Shown here: positions 11,744 through 22,850 of the stretch, in pieces
Position numbering within the stretch: position 1 is the stretch's first letter
How the letters are laid out: every line of letters starts with the position of its first letter
Source of the DNA: Priapulus caudatus
Lineage: Eukaryota > Priapulida > Priapulimorpha > Priapulimorphida > Priapulidae
Direction: 5' to 3'
DNA length: 64,000 nt
NCBI RefSeq assembly: GCF_000485595.1
Contig: NW_014577680.1
Coordinates: forward strand, 33,437 to 97,436
The notes under the pieces: generated by a model
The model's database searches: none
Seen by the model: only the letters and a program-made list of their open reading frames with translations
What the model was told of the DNA's origin: nothing
Translations under genes and position numbers: made by a program

Positions 11744-13268
11744 GCATTTTCATAGATGTTTTGAGAAAATGTTTGTCAACATACTTTACTCTGTTGCTCA
11801 CTTGTTTCAAAGTGTATCGATGAGGATTTTCTGTTTCAGTATCTGCAATCAACAATTTTGCGGAATTAGTTGTAGCTGAAAATATCTTTTTTGCAGAATC
11901 ATTTAATGCAAGACTGTTTGTCCCAACAATCTCTAACAGACAAATTCGGCTTTTTAATATTCTGAGTTGGAACATTTTCATGATATTTTCCATTGTCATC
12001 TTTGTACAAAACAAGTTTCATTTGCCAGCCACAGCTTATGTGCTTATCAAATACAGCTTTTTTTGTTTTTCGCTAATAAGAACAGCAGGACGGTTATGCT
12101 TGAATTTCAGTTGGTACATATAACATGCATGACAGAGAGCAGTCTCATTCACCCCTTTGTACCACTTTCGACTGAAATCAATGCCACAATGATCACAGTC
12201 TTTATTATCAAGGTGGAAGATGGTTTTGCATGCCGGACAGGTATTAGTGTCAGTTTCCAACTGCATTTCTTTCAACAATGATAAGCACGTGCTTCTACAC
12301 TCATTGGACTTTGAGGAACATTCAATCAACAAAGAAACAACCGGTAACTTTGGGCTTTTTCTTTTTTCCTTCAGGCTTTTCAATGAAACTATACACTTCA
12401 TCAAGTCTGTACGTTTTTCCCCATCCACTAGTTTCAGTCACAGCAACCTTTAGCCCACCAGAATAAGGGTAATAAAATGCCTGAATATTCTTATCAACAT
12501 AGTAATGTCGGCTGAAGTCAAAAATAAACTTGTCAAATAAAAATTTTGTTTTCAGGCCAACATTTAGTTCTTGGCTGAATTTCCACTCGCTAACCTCTGC
12601 CTGAATCCAAGATACTGCCTTGTTGGCTAAGAATAAGCCAACTTCTTGCATAGCTTGCTTGTCAGATTTGCCTTCATCCGCACATGAAAAGAATTTACTT
12701 ATTATCTTTAGATTCTTTAGAGTGAACTCTACTCGAATAGCTTTTCTGTTTTTTTCTATAAGAAATAACTGGTTTACGAAAAGTTAGATCAGCCAATGCT
12801 TGATTAAACCTGTCTTCATGCTCTTGACACCTCAACTGGAGCACAGTGTTTTCTGCTGTATTTTTCGCTGGACAAAAAGGCATTTACAGAGGTAATAGCT
12901 TCCTGGTCTTGAAGGCCTAACGCTGAACATTTAAATTTCTTCTGGAATTTTATCTCACTAAATTTTACTTCCAGATAAAGTGTAATTCCTTTATTTCTGT
13001 ACCTCAATTTTGGCTTATAAGCAAGCCGATTTTCAATGTATTGAGGTAAAATGATACCACTGCTCTTTTTCTCACCACTGGAAGGAAGGTTTGGAATAGC
13101 ATTCTTTTTCGTCTTGATTTTTGTCTCTGGTTTATCAAAATCATCTTCACTGTCGCCATTAATTAAATTTACAATAGCGTTTCTGGCATTACGTTTCTTC
13201 TTATTTATAGCATGGACATCTGGCATATGACATTTGGAAGCTGAGTTTGTTTTTCCTGAATTCACCAA
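11736..13268 (-). pseudogene. N-terminal part of the Mutator-like transposase gene, with GATA-like zinc finger
   Basis: Five overlapping minus-strand frames (13268-12816, 12883-12695, 12651-12322, 12428-12036, 12014-11736) read in series with frameshifts near 12850 and 12340 and breaks near 12030 and 11740. The frame at 12428-12036 contains CPAC and then CDHCGIDFSRKWYKG followed by CHACYMY and NRP. This matches the GATA-type finger layout C-x2-C-x17/18-C-x2-C with the Trp, the Cys-Ala-Cys and the trailing Asn-Arg-Pro of that family. The first frame is Lys-rich with an acidic patch. A DNA-binding role for the finger is inferred. The number of frame breaks suggests decay or uncorrected sequence errors. 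Confidence 0.55.
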
Positions 13269-13791
13269 AACAGAGGCACATGTTTGACTTTCAAATCAAT
13301 ATTACCCAGCAACAGCCAGTTTAAAATAACCGACCTTAAAAAACTTAAATAGTTGCTTATACTTCTCAAGTAAGACAGTTCTGGGCAACACGAGGAACAA
13401 AGTAGTTCAAACTTTGTTCTATCCATAGCAGCCAGACAAGAACCAATAACAGTTGCAGGACCACAAACTGAAGCACATGTCTGCAATGGATAAGACGATG
13501 AACAATTATGACTGCAATGGTGATGACCATTTACATCATTTCTCAGCGGATTATGACAATAAACTAATGCAGGTCTTGTTACGTTTAACTAGTTTAAAAC
13601 ATTTTGAATGTTTTCAATTTCTGACATTAGACACTTCCAACAATTTGCATCAGCATATGTCAACAGATTTTTCTCCGGTGAATATACAATAAATGAAAAG
13701 TGGTTACCATGATGGACCTCTACATTGCCATGACTTACTATGTTTAGAATATTAAGAAATGTTTCATTTTCATGATTACCAACATAGTCCT

Positions 13792-13975
13792 GCGGCATAG
13801 CAGACCAATTGTTCAAATTGTTCTAAAAGCACCAAAATTGGCACACATGTAGATTAATATATTCTAAACATTTTTGGATATGGAGGCATTCAAGATTAGC
13901 CCTGTGGAAGATATGGCGGCCATTGTTCAAAATGGCCGCCATTTACCATTAGCGTCATTACATAGACTTCATTAT
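13792..13975 (+). repeat. Left terminal inverted repeat of the 5.9-kb element
   Basis: Aligns in reverse complement with 19510-19696. It contains the subterminal hairpin ATGGCGGCCATTgttcAAAATGGCCGCCAT at about 13912-13943. Confidence 0.8.
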
Positions 13976-14590
13976 GTGTCGTTAGTATGGTGCTAGATGG
14001 GCCAAAATTCCTTTTTTTTACATCAGAATTAACATCAATAAGTGTTTAACATATATTTAGATGAATCTTCTCAAAAATGGCCCCCAAACTGGCCGCCATT
14101 TTGTGGAAAAAGTGGACATTTGATGAAGATTCCAATACTCAATGACATAATACCTCTAATAACCAGTACATGATTTCAGGAACACACTTTAATTGCTCAA
14201 GTTGCTTTTTTATTTCAAATTGCTGGCAAAATTGCAATGGAATGGTAGTCAAAATAATACACAGAGTACGGGGAGTTTACAGTATGGTCAGATTGTAGTT
14301 ATATAGTCGACCAAAAGCCCAGTCTCTAGGCACAGTACTTACAGTTATACATTTATGGATAGATCTAATATAAATGAACAAATCTAAGTGGCTTCAAGAA
14401 GAGGACACAATAAACAGTTGCCAATACAATAACTTTCAGTATTGTGTAATCCTGCAGTACATACATGTAATACAATAACGTAGATTTTGCCACACTATGT
14501 TAATTATGATTCTGAACTTTTCAAATCTGGTCACCAGGATTATGAATGTCTACAGATCATAATGTTGGCTAGCAAGTTTTCTGTCCTAAT

Positions 14591-17500
14591 CTACTGGCAT
14601 TCGCCTTCACAGAAACACAGACCCGTGCATTGCAGTGAAGCCTTCTTGCACTTGCAGCGGTTTCTGCAGCCTTTCTTGCATCCGCAAGACACCAGCTCAT
14701 AGCAGGTCTTGGATGCCTCAGGGAGTGTGGTCCAGAGTGGTGTGTAGGGCCCATCATCACTCCGATGCCAGCCCCAGTCTGTTGGTGGAGGGAGCACGGG
14801 CTCTGGTACCAATGCCTGGCCCCAGACATGACCACCCTGAAGGGCAGATCTCTTCACATGCTGCTCCAGAGCAGCGTAAGTTGGCGGGATGTTCTGAACA
14901 GAGCTCTTCTTTGCAAAGAGCTTCTTTCTCGCCTTGTTGACGTCCTTGCATTTGCTTGTGCGGTCATACAGGAGTATTACAAACCTCTCGATGACATGCA
15001 TTGTATCCTCTTGGATGCTTGTGGGTGCATTTGCCAGACTCAGCAGGGCATCAGTGAGTTCTGGCAGCGTGTTCCATGTTGCCCAGGCAGATTTCTTCCC
15101 ATGTCCGACGAAGGCTGACACAGTATCACACCCTGTGATGGCATGAAACATTGGAAGAGCACATGTCTTCTCTGGACCAAGGGAGGAAGCTATTTCATGG
15201 GCTGCAATGTAGCGGTAGTTCTTGCCTGTCCCAAAGGCTACCCAGAGTTCGTCTCCAGCTGGTAGTTTCTGGACTACCATCACTGCTAGGACCACGACGT
15301 CAGTGTCTACTGTTCGAACCTGTATCTGGTGGTGACCATGTTGTGCAGCATGTGCTACATGTAGCATCATGCGAGTGTCTGCCTCTTCTTGGTTGCATGG
15401 TGCGAGTGAGTTGACGTCCTCTTGCTGTGGAACACAGATCACCTGCTCCCCATCAGTGACCACCAGTTCCTTGCCTTCTTCTTGAAAGGACTCTGCAAGC
15501 ATGGTGGAGAGGTAGCTGAAGAGCTCCACTTTGTTGATATCAACTCGCAGGAAACTTTGCCAATTTCCTGGTATGACTGCCGAGTCGACAACACGCCGAC
15601 GTACTCCCTTTCCACGCTGTTCTCTGGTTGATGCCTTCAGGGAATCTGCTCTGTAGCTGTCCCACACAAGGTCAAGACGTGATACATGTTGGAGCTGTTG
15701 TACAACGTATGGGATGAACACTTGCTGTGCATATTCCTCGAACGTGTTGGCAGTACCCGGCTTCAACATCTGTACGATTACTGCTCCATCGAGGACAACA
15801 GCAGTGACAGTAGGCGCTTCAGACTGAGGCTCAGCATGGCCTTCAAGGCACACCAGCAAGTCACTCTTGCTCCCTAGGTACAGTCTCCCTCCGTCAGATA
15901 AAGCTGGAGGGCATTGCTGATTTTCATGCCTGAAGAACTCTTCTAGATTCCCATCACGGGTCTGGCAGCTGATATATAATCGTGCGAAGAGCGCAACATC
16001 ATTCTTCAGAGATTTGACCTGTTGTTTTCCTTTGGGTATTTTGGGTCCTCTCTTGGTCGCAAACAGTGGTAGCTTGTTCCGGTGGATTGCCACCTCAATG
16101 GACTTGGTTCTGTCCACGATGCATTCCTTTGAGAATGCTTCAAACTGGTCTTGGCCAATCTGCTTGGCGTTACGGACTGTTTCTATGACTGCAGTGTCTG
16201 CGATCTCCTTTGTGTCGAGCACCAGCAAGTCCTGACTGTCCTCCTCGAAAGGGTTGCCCAGCTCTTCAAAGATGGCCACGAGTGAGCGCACATCTCTGGC
16301 AAAAGTGTTCTGCACACTTGGTGTCTCCTCGTGGTGACGTGTCTCCTCTTGGTCGTGTGGATGCAGATTGAAGTCTTCAAATGCCACAATCACTCTAGCA
16401 ACCTCTGGTCCGGCAACCATCCAGCGCCTCAGTGCAGTTGGATTGTCTGTGAGGCCGATGGCTCCTCCATCACCCTTGACATACGCGTTGTTCTGCTCAT
16501 GTCCTTGGTCAATAGGGATTGCTGAAAAGATCCTCTTGGTCTTCTGGACTGTGAAGTGTCCGTTGCTAAACTCTGTGAAGACGTCTGGATGTTTGTTTGC
16601 CAGTTCTGCCATGTCCCGCAGATGCACTGGTATCCAGCGGGCATAGTTCGTGTGGTCTAGTGCGAAGAACCACGGAACCAGTTCTGTCAGAGCATCCACG
16701 TACATGCTAAAATTGGCTTCTCTCAGAGATCGCACATAGATCAGAGTGGACAGCTCCAGTGCCAAGACTGTTGACCAGTACTGAAACTGCGGATAACTCT
16801 GTTCTCTCTGACTGCACCAGTCTTCGAAGCTTCCAGGGTGCGCATCATCTTCTGTATTGGTGGTGCTGTACTGGTCATAGGCACGCCGTTGGAGTATGTA
16901 TAAGGCAGCCGCTGTGACTTGGTGTGCTCTTCTGGTGCGTGTGACGTGAGCTGCTCGAAGAAATGAGTCTGCTGTTCCTGCAGTTGTGATCTCTGCTTGT
17001 ACCAGTGCTTGGGTCCACCCACTTCCCTGCAACCAGTCACCCAGGGTCTTCAGTGCCGTCATCTCAATATGCAACCCCCCGAACATCACCACCAGTTGGT
17101 CTTCTCCATATGTGTCTGGCCACTTCCACTGGATCTGTTTTGCTAGAGTGAATAGTGGCTGGTCGCAAGTCAGAACTGGAGTTTGGCCTGGGTTGAGATG
17201 TTGAACTGCATTCCTGACTACATCAATAGAGTGTCTGATCATTGCCACAGTGTGAGCACTCTCCTGGAACAAGGGAAGCAGGGACGTTGGTGTGATGACT
17301 GGTTGCTTTGGATCTTGGTGCCTTGCATGGTATGCAGCCCATGATGTGTTTTCACAGGCCTCAACATCATCTTTGAGAACACTTCTCGTGTTCTCCAGCC
17401 ACATATACTCATCTTCTATGTGCTGCTCAAAGTTGTGGCGTCTAAGAGAGGTCACAGAAGTAGCTGGGATCGTTTGCCCTTTGACAGAGGAAGCAACAGG

Positions 17501-19186
17501 ACGTACATCCGTGTAATATTCTGGTAGAGGCTCAACCGTCTTTGATCCAGTATCACGCCCAGTGAGAGCAATGCTACGATCCACTCCCTCATCTGCACAC
17601 GTTGGGTGTTGCAAAAGCGAGATTCCTGTTCCATGGAATGAATTCTTGGCTGTGGTGGCACTTGGGTTGTGGTCAATGTTGTCCACAGCCGCAGTTGTGA
17701 ACACATTGCTACGCAGGGTAGGCGGGCAGACCACTTGCTCTATGCGGTACAGCTGACACACGCTGTTTCCCATCTGGGCAGAAAGACGCAGGACTCTGTC
17801 ATATGAGATGCTTAGGCCCAGAGAGAAGAGCTTGTCCACAAGTCCTCTCTTGCGTGTTTCAGCATGCAGCATCAGCCCAACATAGGTTGGAAGAGGAGTT
17901 TCTTGAGACGTACTGTGTCTGACAGCTGGAGGCTCCTGTGTCTTGGTTGCTCCCTGCTTCCGACTTTGCTTGACACTGTTGAACTTGAGAAGCTGCGCAA
18001 TGGAAAGAGCTGCTTGTCTCGAAGAGGAATGGCTTTGGTTCTTGATGCTGGGGCCATCCAGCACCATATTTACCATTGCAACTAGTACGTTTGGCACAGA
18101 GTCCTCCTGACAACCGCCCGGGAATGATCCACGGAATCGGTCAGTGTCTTCAAACATATATCGCCGAACTATCTGTGCAGCACGCGCAAGGTGAACTGCC
18201 TCAGTGTCACAGTCTTGCTCGCAGGCTTTGCCTAGCGCTTCACCAATGTCTTCATCAAACGCTAGTAGAACATCTCGGCCTTTGCTCTGGGATCTCAGGC
18301 CTGGTAACTGGGCTAACAGGCGCTCTTTCAGCCTTGTGCTATTAACTTTCTTGCACAAAGCAACCCCGAGCTGTTCCATTCTTGTCGTGTATAGCTTTGC
18401 AAGATCTGCGAGTCTGAAGACTGGGGCGGTGCCCTCTTCTAGGTGGTTTTCCTCGATATACAGGACCAGTTCAGCCAGTACGATTCTTGACATCACACCT
18501 TCATGGTCAGTTTTCTGCTCGGCTTCTACAGTGGTCTTTGCACGATAGTAAAGAGCCAACAAACACTTGGAATGGTACTTGGCCTCCAGAGCCACCATAT
18601 CACCCATGCTGAGCCTGGCCATGAGTTCATTGTCCCCAACTTGCGCTGCACACTTCCGTACGCGTGTGTCCACCTGGAAGGTTGCTACTTCATGTAGGGT
18701 CTCTGTGCCAGACTTTCCACAGAAAAAGCAGGAGGTGCCGCTGGTAGTGGCTTCTGAAGAGTGTGTTCTGGCGCGCTTGCCTGGGACATTGTCAGTACTA
18801 CCAAATGCTGAGCTGCTTGCGATGAGTCTCTTCTCTGCTCTTCGTAGCATTGTGTTATTGTATTGGAGCATACATGTTTTATGCCACTTGGCCTGGTGGG
18901 CAACCATTGTCGCCTCAACACCTTGTCCTTCATCTAGTCTCTGTAACTGAACAGTTCTTGGCAGTTTTCCTAGTTCATCAAACTTGACCAAGTTTGCAGC
19001 CATTGTCGTGTATCCACTCCCAGGGTCTCGGCGTTTAGACAGTACTGGGCACACAAGTGACTCTGTTGTCTCCTCTTGACATACAAGACACAGCTTCCAG
19101 TTTGTCTCAGGAGGTGTTGTGGGAGTACGTTGCTCAAAAGTATCGACCAGTTGGAACTTCTTTGCCATGGCTGCAGTCTGGAACAA
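14591..19186 (-). CDS. Transposon-encoded protein: zinc-finger pairs, RNase-H-like core candidate, PIN/FEN-like motifs, CXC tail
   Basis: A 1531-residue frame with no stop or intron. The N-terminus has two C-x2-C...H-x3-C units (Cys33/Cys36 with KWHKTC; SCFFC with KYHSKC). A middle block carries TCDQPL (Asp675), GGLHIE (His706, Glu708) and PIDQGHEQNNA (Asp893, His896, Glu897), a spacing compatible with an RNase-H-like transposase core; this is inference. The C-terminal block carries QEEADTR (Glu1267, Glu1268, Asp1270), VDTDVVVLA (Asp1294, Asp1296) and ITGCDT (Asp1354). That is the acidic order of PIN/FEN1-type 5' nucleases (glutamate helix, D-x-D strand, G-C-D). Residues 1495-1531 (CGCKKGCRNRCKCKK...) resemble a Tesmin/TSO1 CXC DNA-binding module. 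Met1 is the first in frame; Met7 is an alternative. The ORF fills a TIR-bounded element. Its only relative here is the broken gene at 446-2063. Intactness suggests recent activity. Confidence 0.75.
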   Translation of the reverse strand: MFQTAAMAKKFQLVDTFEQRTPTTPPETNWKLCLVCQEETTESLVCPVLSKRRDPGSGYTTMAANLVKFDELGKLPRTVQLQRLDEGQGVEATMVAHQAKWHKTCMLQYNNTMLRRAEKRLIASSSAFGSTDNVPGKRARTHSSEATTSGTSCFFCGKSGTETLHEVATFQVDTRVRKCAAQVGDNELMARLSMGDMVALEAKYHSKCLLALYYRAKTTVEAEQKTDHEGVMSRIVLAELVLYIEENHLEEGTAPVFRLADLAKLYTTRMEQLGVALCKKVNSTRLKERLLAQLPGLRSQSKGRDVLLAFDEDIGEALGKACEQDCDTEAVHLARAAQIVRRYMFEDTDRFRGSFPGGCQEDSVPNVLVAMVNMVLDGPSIKNQSHSSSRQAALSIAQLLKFNSVKQSRKQGATKTQEPPAVRHSTSQETPLPTYVGLMLHAETRKRGLVDKLFSLGLSISYDRVLRLSAQMGNSVCQLYRIEQVVCPPTLRSNVFTTAAVDNIDHNPSATTAKNSFHGTGISLLQHPTCADEGVDRSIALTGRDTGSKTVEPLPEYYTDVRPVASSVKGQTIPATSVTSLRRHNFEQHIEDEYMWLENTRSVLKDDVEACENTSWAAYHARHQDPKQPVITPTSLLPLFQESAHTVAMIRHSIDVVRNAVQHLNPGQTPVLTCDQPLFTLAKQIQWKWPDTYGEDQLVVMFGGLHIEMTALKTLGDWLQGSGWTQALVQAEITTAGTADSFLRAAHVTRTRRAHQVTAAALYILQRRAYDQYSTTNTEDDAHPGSFEDWCSQREQSYPQFQYWSTVLALELSTLIYVRSLREANFSMYVDALTELVPWFFALDHTNYARWIPVHLRDMAELANKHPDVFTEFSNGHFTVQKTKRIFSAIPIDQGHEQNNAYVKGDGGAIGLTDNPTALRRWMVAGPEVARVIVAFEDFNLHPHDQEETRHHEETPSVQNTFARDVRSLVAIFEELGNPFEEDSQDLLVLDTKEIADTAVIETVRNAKQIGQDQFEAFSKECIVDRTKSIEVAIHRNKLPLFATKRGPKIPKGKQQVKSLKNDVALFARLYISCQTRDGNLEEFFRHENQQCPPALSDGGRLYLGSKSDLLVCLEGHAEPQSEAPTVTAVVLDGAVIVQMLKPGTANTFEEYAQQVFIPYVVQQLQHVSRLDLVWDSYRADSLKASTREQRGKGVRRRVVDSAVIPGNWQSFLRVDINKVELFSYLSTMLAESFQEEGKELVVTDGEQVICVPQQEDVNSLAPCNQEEADTRMMLHVAHAAQHGHHQIQVRTVDTDVVVLAVMVVQKLPAGDELWVAFGTGKNYRYIAAHEIASSLGPEKTCALPMFHAITGCDTVSAFVGHGKKSAWATWNTLPELTDALLSLANAPTSIQEDTMHVIERFVILLYDRTSKCKDVNKARKKLFAKKSSVQNIPPTYAALEQHVKRSALQGGHVWGQALVPEPVLPPPTDWGWHRSDDGPYTPLWTTLPEASKTCYELVSCGCKKGCRNRCKCKKASLQCTGLCFCEGECQ

Positions 19187-19509
19187 CGCGTCTCTGATGT
19201 CAGGTGGTGCTGCTGCTGCTGCTGTAATCCACCACCAGTTGAATGGTTATCAAAGCCTCACCTGCAAAGACACAAAACACCACCATGTTACCACAAGCTA
19301 CTACTACAAGTACCATGACTATCAACACTATACTATTACTGCAGCCGCCGTCACTGCCACCACCGCTGCCGCTGCAAAGTAAAATTCATTTTTCTTGTAA
19401 AATGGTAGCCATTTTATTTGGTAAGCACACAAGTATGTGTAATTGTACACTACTTATCACCTCTAGCACACTTATCACCTCTAGCATCCACAAAAAGACA
19501 AATTATGGT

Positions 19510-19696
19510 ACATATTCAATGACGCTAATGGTAAATAGCGGCCATTTTCAAAAAATGGCCGCCAAATGTGCTACGGGGAGAATCTTGAATGCCTCCATAT
19601 CCAAAATTGTTCAGAATGTATTAATCTACATGTGTGCCAATTTTGGTGCTTTTAGAACAATTTGAACAATTGGTTTCGTATTTTTTACTATGCCGC
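19510..19696 (-). repeat. Right terminal inverted repeat of the 5.9-kb element
   Basis: Reverse complement of 13792-13975, ending CTATGCCGC at 19696. Between it and the ORF start is a leader containing a short CTG run near 19205. Confidence 0.8.
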
Positions 19697-20742
19697 TGGG
19701 CTAACATGCAACAAGAAAATCAAACTTTTACACTCTAAAAATGGATTGCAGCCGTAACGTTTTTTAAGCTTGTCTACAAAAGCAGTAGGGTCAAATGAAA
19801 CCAACATTGGCTTAACATATGCATCAGAAACCTGCTTGTTCACTATTTTAGAAAATGCATAGAGTATAGTTGAATCAAACCACTGATCAAGTAACACAGT
19901 CGTAATCTCATCAACAGGAAGTTTAACATTATGGAACTCCACGCTGTCTCCCATGGATTTTGAAAACAGCAATTTCTTAAATTCCAGTAATAATTCTTGG
20001 TTTAGTCCCTTTTGGCTTTTCACACTGTGTTTTATTAAACAACTTATCATCAAACCATATTCTAAACTTAGTTATCTTTGATTTAACTTCCTTAGCTTTA
20101 TGGAGCTCGAAAAATACATTTACTTCAGTCTCATCAAAGATCCCATAATCCAAAATGACTTGGGTCTTTGCTGAATCCTCCCTCAATTTATGCTTTATTA
20201 AATTCAGCTGTGCGATATCTGGCATAAATGAAGAATTCTCTGCAGAATCACACGTTTGTGTCTCTGCTACCAAACACACTTGCATAGATTTTCTGGTTTG
20301 AGGTAGTTGCAAGTGCTCATAATCACCCAGGGGCAATGATGTCCTATAGTTGAGGGGATGACACACAGAATTCACATCATCTCCGATCTCCTCATCATCA
20401 TCACTGCTTACTAGGATTGATGTCTCCTTCGCGGCCTCTTCTTTTTTTACTGACACAGCGCCTGCCCCACCAACGCATCTAACAATGCTGGACCTATAAA
20501 ATAAACAAGTGATCAGTATTGCTGGGCAATACAGTGCTCCACGTGGACCCGGCTCCACTTAGCGGTCTAGCGAAAAGGGCAAGGGTTTAAGCCAAGGTCA
20601 ATGCCAGAAGAACCCGATTACGAAAGGTCGGACCAGGGATGTGTGAGTGAGATGGATCACGCACTCCATTGCTTTCTGGTTCCACTCACGGACAGATTGA
20701 CGTTGTAATTAGTGGTTTATAGTGTCAGTCAGAAATGTCAAT

Positions 20743-20807
20743 GAGAGTAGTCCACACACAATAGACAGTATAATAATACTATGCTGTCTATTGTATGTGG
20801 ACTACTT
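20743..20807. repeat. Hairpin in an intron of the Ulp1-like gene
   Basis: Arms 20746-20768 (AGTAGTCCACACACAATAG...) and 20784-20806 pair with one mismatch over 23 bp around a loop of about 15 bp. This is probably the core of a foldback element. The surrounding 20494-21181 is intronic. Confidence 0.8.
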
Positions 20808-21661
20808 TCACTGAAACTATCAAAACGGAAAAATCAAGACGATTGATCAATGTGTGTCGAAAATTTCCCATTAAGTCTGATTCTTGTTTACAGATGGATG
20901 GACAGATGCCAAGTGAATACAATAGCCTGCTGGGCTACCGCTACGTCCCAAATGGGCTAAAAAAATGTTTGTGAAAATTACATGTATTAACAATAAACTG
21001 CTGATATGAGCTGTCCTAATTGGGACCAGCACTTTCTGTCTGACTTGGGCAATAATCTGACGTAGACAAGGCAATTCGATAAAGATGCGACTACAATTGG
21101 ACAAAAATTTCTGTCTGACTTAAGTTATTATCTGGCTTAAGAGGATCCGACTTAGCAGGAGTCTACTGTAAGAATGTTTACCTTTCTGTTGGCACATGAC
21201 ATTTAATCATGTGATCCAGCATCATATCATCGCTCACATACTTAAAACGTCCACACCAGCACTTGCTAGCTTGTGCTCTCCTAACTGTGACTACTGATCT
21301 CATTGTTTTGTGATCATCGCCAAGCGGAATCCCAATGTTCTTTGGCTTCATGTTCTTCAGAACAGCATATCTGAAAAATAAAATACACTTAAAGATCAGC
21401 AACTGACAAAAAAACGTCTGATATGTTCGACAACCCTTGCTATAGTATGTCCATATCAAATTTCTGATTAATAGTATTGTCGGTTAAGGACTATCTGATC
21501 AACCCAAATCTTGGTGAGCTGATGTGTCTGGCCTCAACGCTTATTTTCATATCTGGTTGTCCTGTTGGGCCACAAGAAGCAATTTTTACTTGTCCAAAAT
21601 TTACATGCTATCTATGAGCCATTAAGGTCCTCTTTGGTTCAGTGCATATCATATTACCAGG

Positions 21662-21763
21662 AGTGTATAATATAGAAATCTATATTATATAAATAGATAT
21701 ATAAATATATATACATATATAACATATATAGATAGATGTAGATATATATCTATATTATACACT
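21662..21763. repeat. AT-rich inverted repeat
   Basis: AGTGTATAATATAG (21662-21675) is the exact reverse complement of 21750-21763. The middle is a TA-rich run with GATA repeats. It resembles a small MITE or a slipped microsatellite. Confidence 0.7.
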
Positions 21764-21780
21764 TCTAATATTACAGTATA

Positions 21781-21945
21781 TACCGTATTTACTCGTGTAT
21801 AAACCACACTTTTTTTTACACAACTTGAATAAAAAAAATCAGGGGGTGCAACTTCTAGACGGGGCTAAGAAATCTTGTTGTACCAATGTTTGTACCAACT
21901 TTTCAAGGCAAAATAGGAGGTGCGACTTACACATGAATAATAATT
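21781..21945. mobile_element. Short MITE-like repeat with TACCGTATTTACTCGTGTAT end
   Basis: Begins with a consensus-looking terminus and ends with an approximate inverse (ACTTACACATGAATAAT). The inner GGGGGTGCAACTT and GGAGGTGCGACTT motifs face each other. This terminal style is common in animal miniature elements. Identification is by pattern only. Confidence 0.4.
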
Positions 21946-22019
21946 ATCATAACAATCATGGACAACCATTAGTGTCGAGGGCTGTGTTTCTTGGGTAGAT
22001 ACATGTACCAGTACATACT

Positions 22020-22850
22020 AAAGATCAGGATAATAGCTCAAAGCATGTCGAATATTTTGCACTTAAATTGAATTCCGTCTACGAACGGACGGATGGCGGA
22101 TGGCAATAGAATGCATAAGCCTGTGTCTACACAAAAACTCAGAAAGTGATGCATTTTAAAATTGATAGACCTCGACCTGCAACAAAATACCTATATAGAC
22201 CTACTGTGAGCATACATGCAGTGTGCAAACATCACGAAATATTCTCATTGAGCCAGAAATGTGCGCCGACGTTGACTATTTTGAAAACTTACGTCAGACG
22301 CAAGTTATTTGTACGAAGTGCCAGATAACGCAAAAAAGTATCAGTACGTCATAGCGCAAATAGTTCCTGGACAGAAAACTATATTTGTTTCCTGATTGCA
22401 TTTGTAATGTAGATAACGATATATGATTTAAACAAATTTCACATTTTGTACTGAATAAAGTAAGCATGTAATAATGAATTATAATATGTTTTATTATAGA
22501 AAAGAATTGTTAACGATCGCTCTGCTGTGTCTTGGATGTGTAAACATCACTGTGGTGCTACTTTCGTAAGAGAAGTAATTTCGTTTATATTTTGAGAAGA
22601 AATGTTATGAAAGTAGCAATACAAATGAGTTCTAGTGAATTTTTGCAACATAGACGAACTCACAGTAGGTATATATATGCATTTAGCTGTGAGGTTAAGC
22701 AAATGGTCTATAAAACACGGATTCATTATTTGGCCCAAACATCAATGTTACGCAATAGAGGGACCCTACTGTACTACAGGTAAGGATGACTGTAACCCTG
22801 AAAAGTTCTGTTAAGAAGTTCCGTTGGAGTCATATCCATAGAGACATCAT
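22020..22850. other. Intronic or intergenic sequence, nothing recognised
   Basis: Within the long intron 21371-22872. No domain or repeat shared with other parts of the window was noticed. Confidence 0.4.

Larger units (their letters stand above)
13792..19696. mobile_element. 5.9-kb DNA transposon with long TIRs carrying a single 1531-aa ORF
   Basis: The ends match as inverted repeats over roughly 180 bp. 13792-13975 begins GCGGCATAG then CCAATTGTTCAAATTG. 19510-19696 is its reverse complement, with a small indel after the first nine bases. Both arms continue through GGCACACATGTAGATTAAT, TGGAGGCATTCAAGATT, a small inner hairpin ATGGCGGCCATT/AAAATGGCCGCCAT, and TTACCATTAGCGTCATT. Between them lies one long uninterrupted minus-strand ORF. 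The element sits inside the Ulp1-like protease gene, whose coding sequence continues on both sides. I could not resolve a target-site duplication. The element appears autonomous in layout; no superfamily name is offered. Confidence 0.75.

Noticed and set aside
14635-18950. Many plus-strand frames opposite the 1531-residue ORF
   Set aside because: Short shadows of the long minus-strand gene with no motifs of their own.
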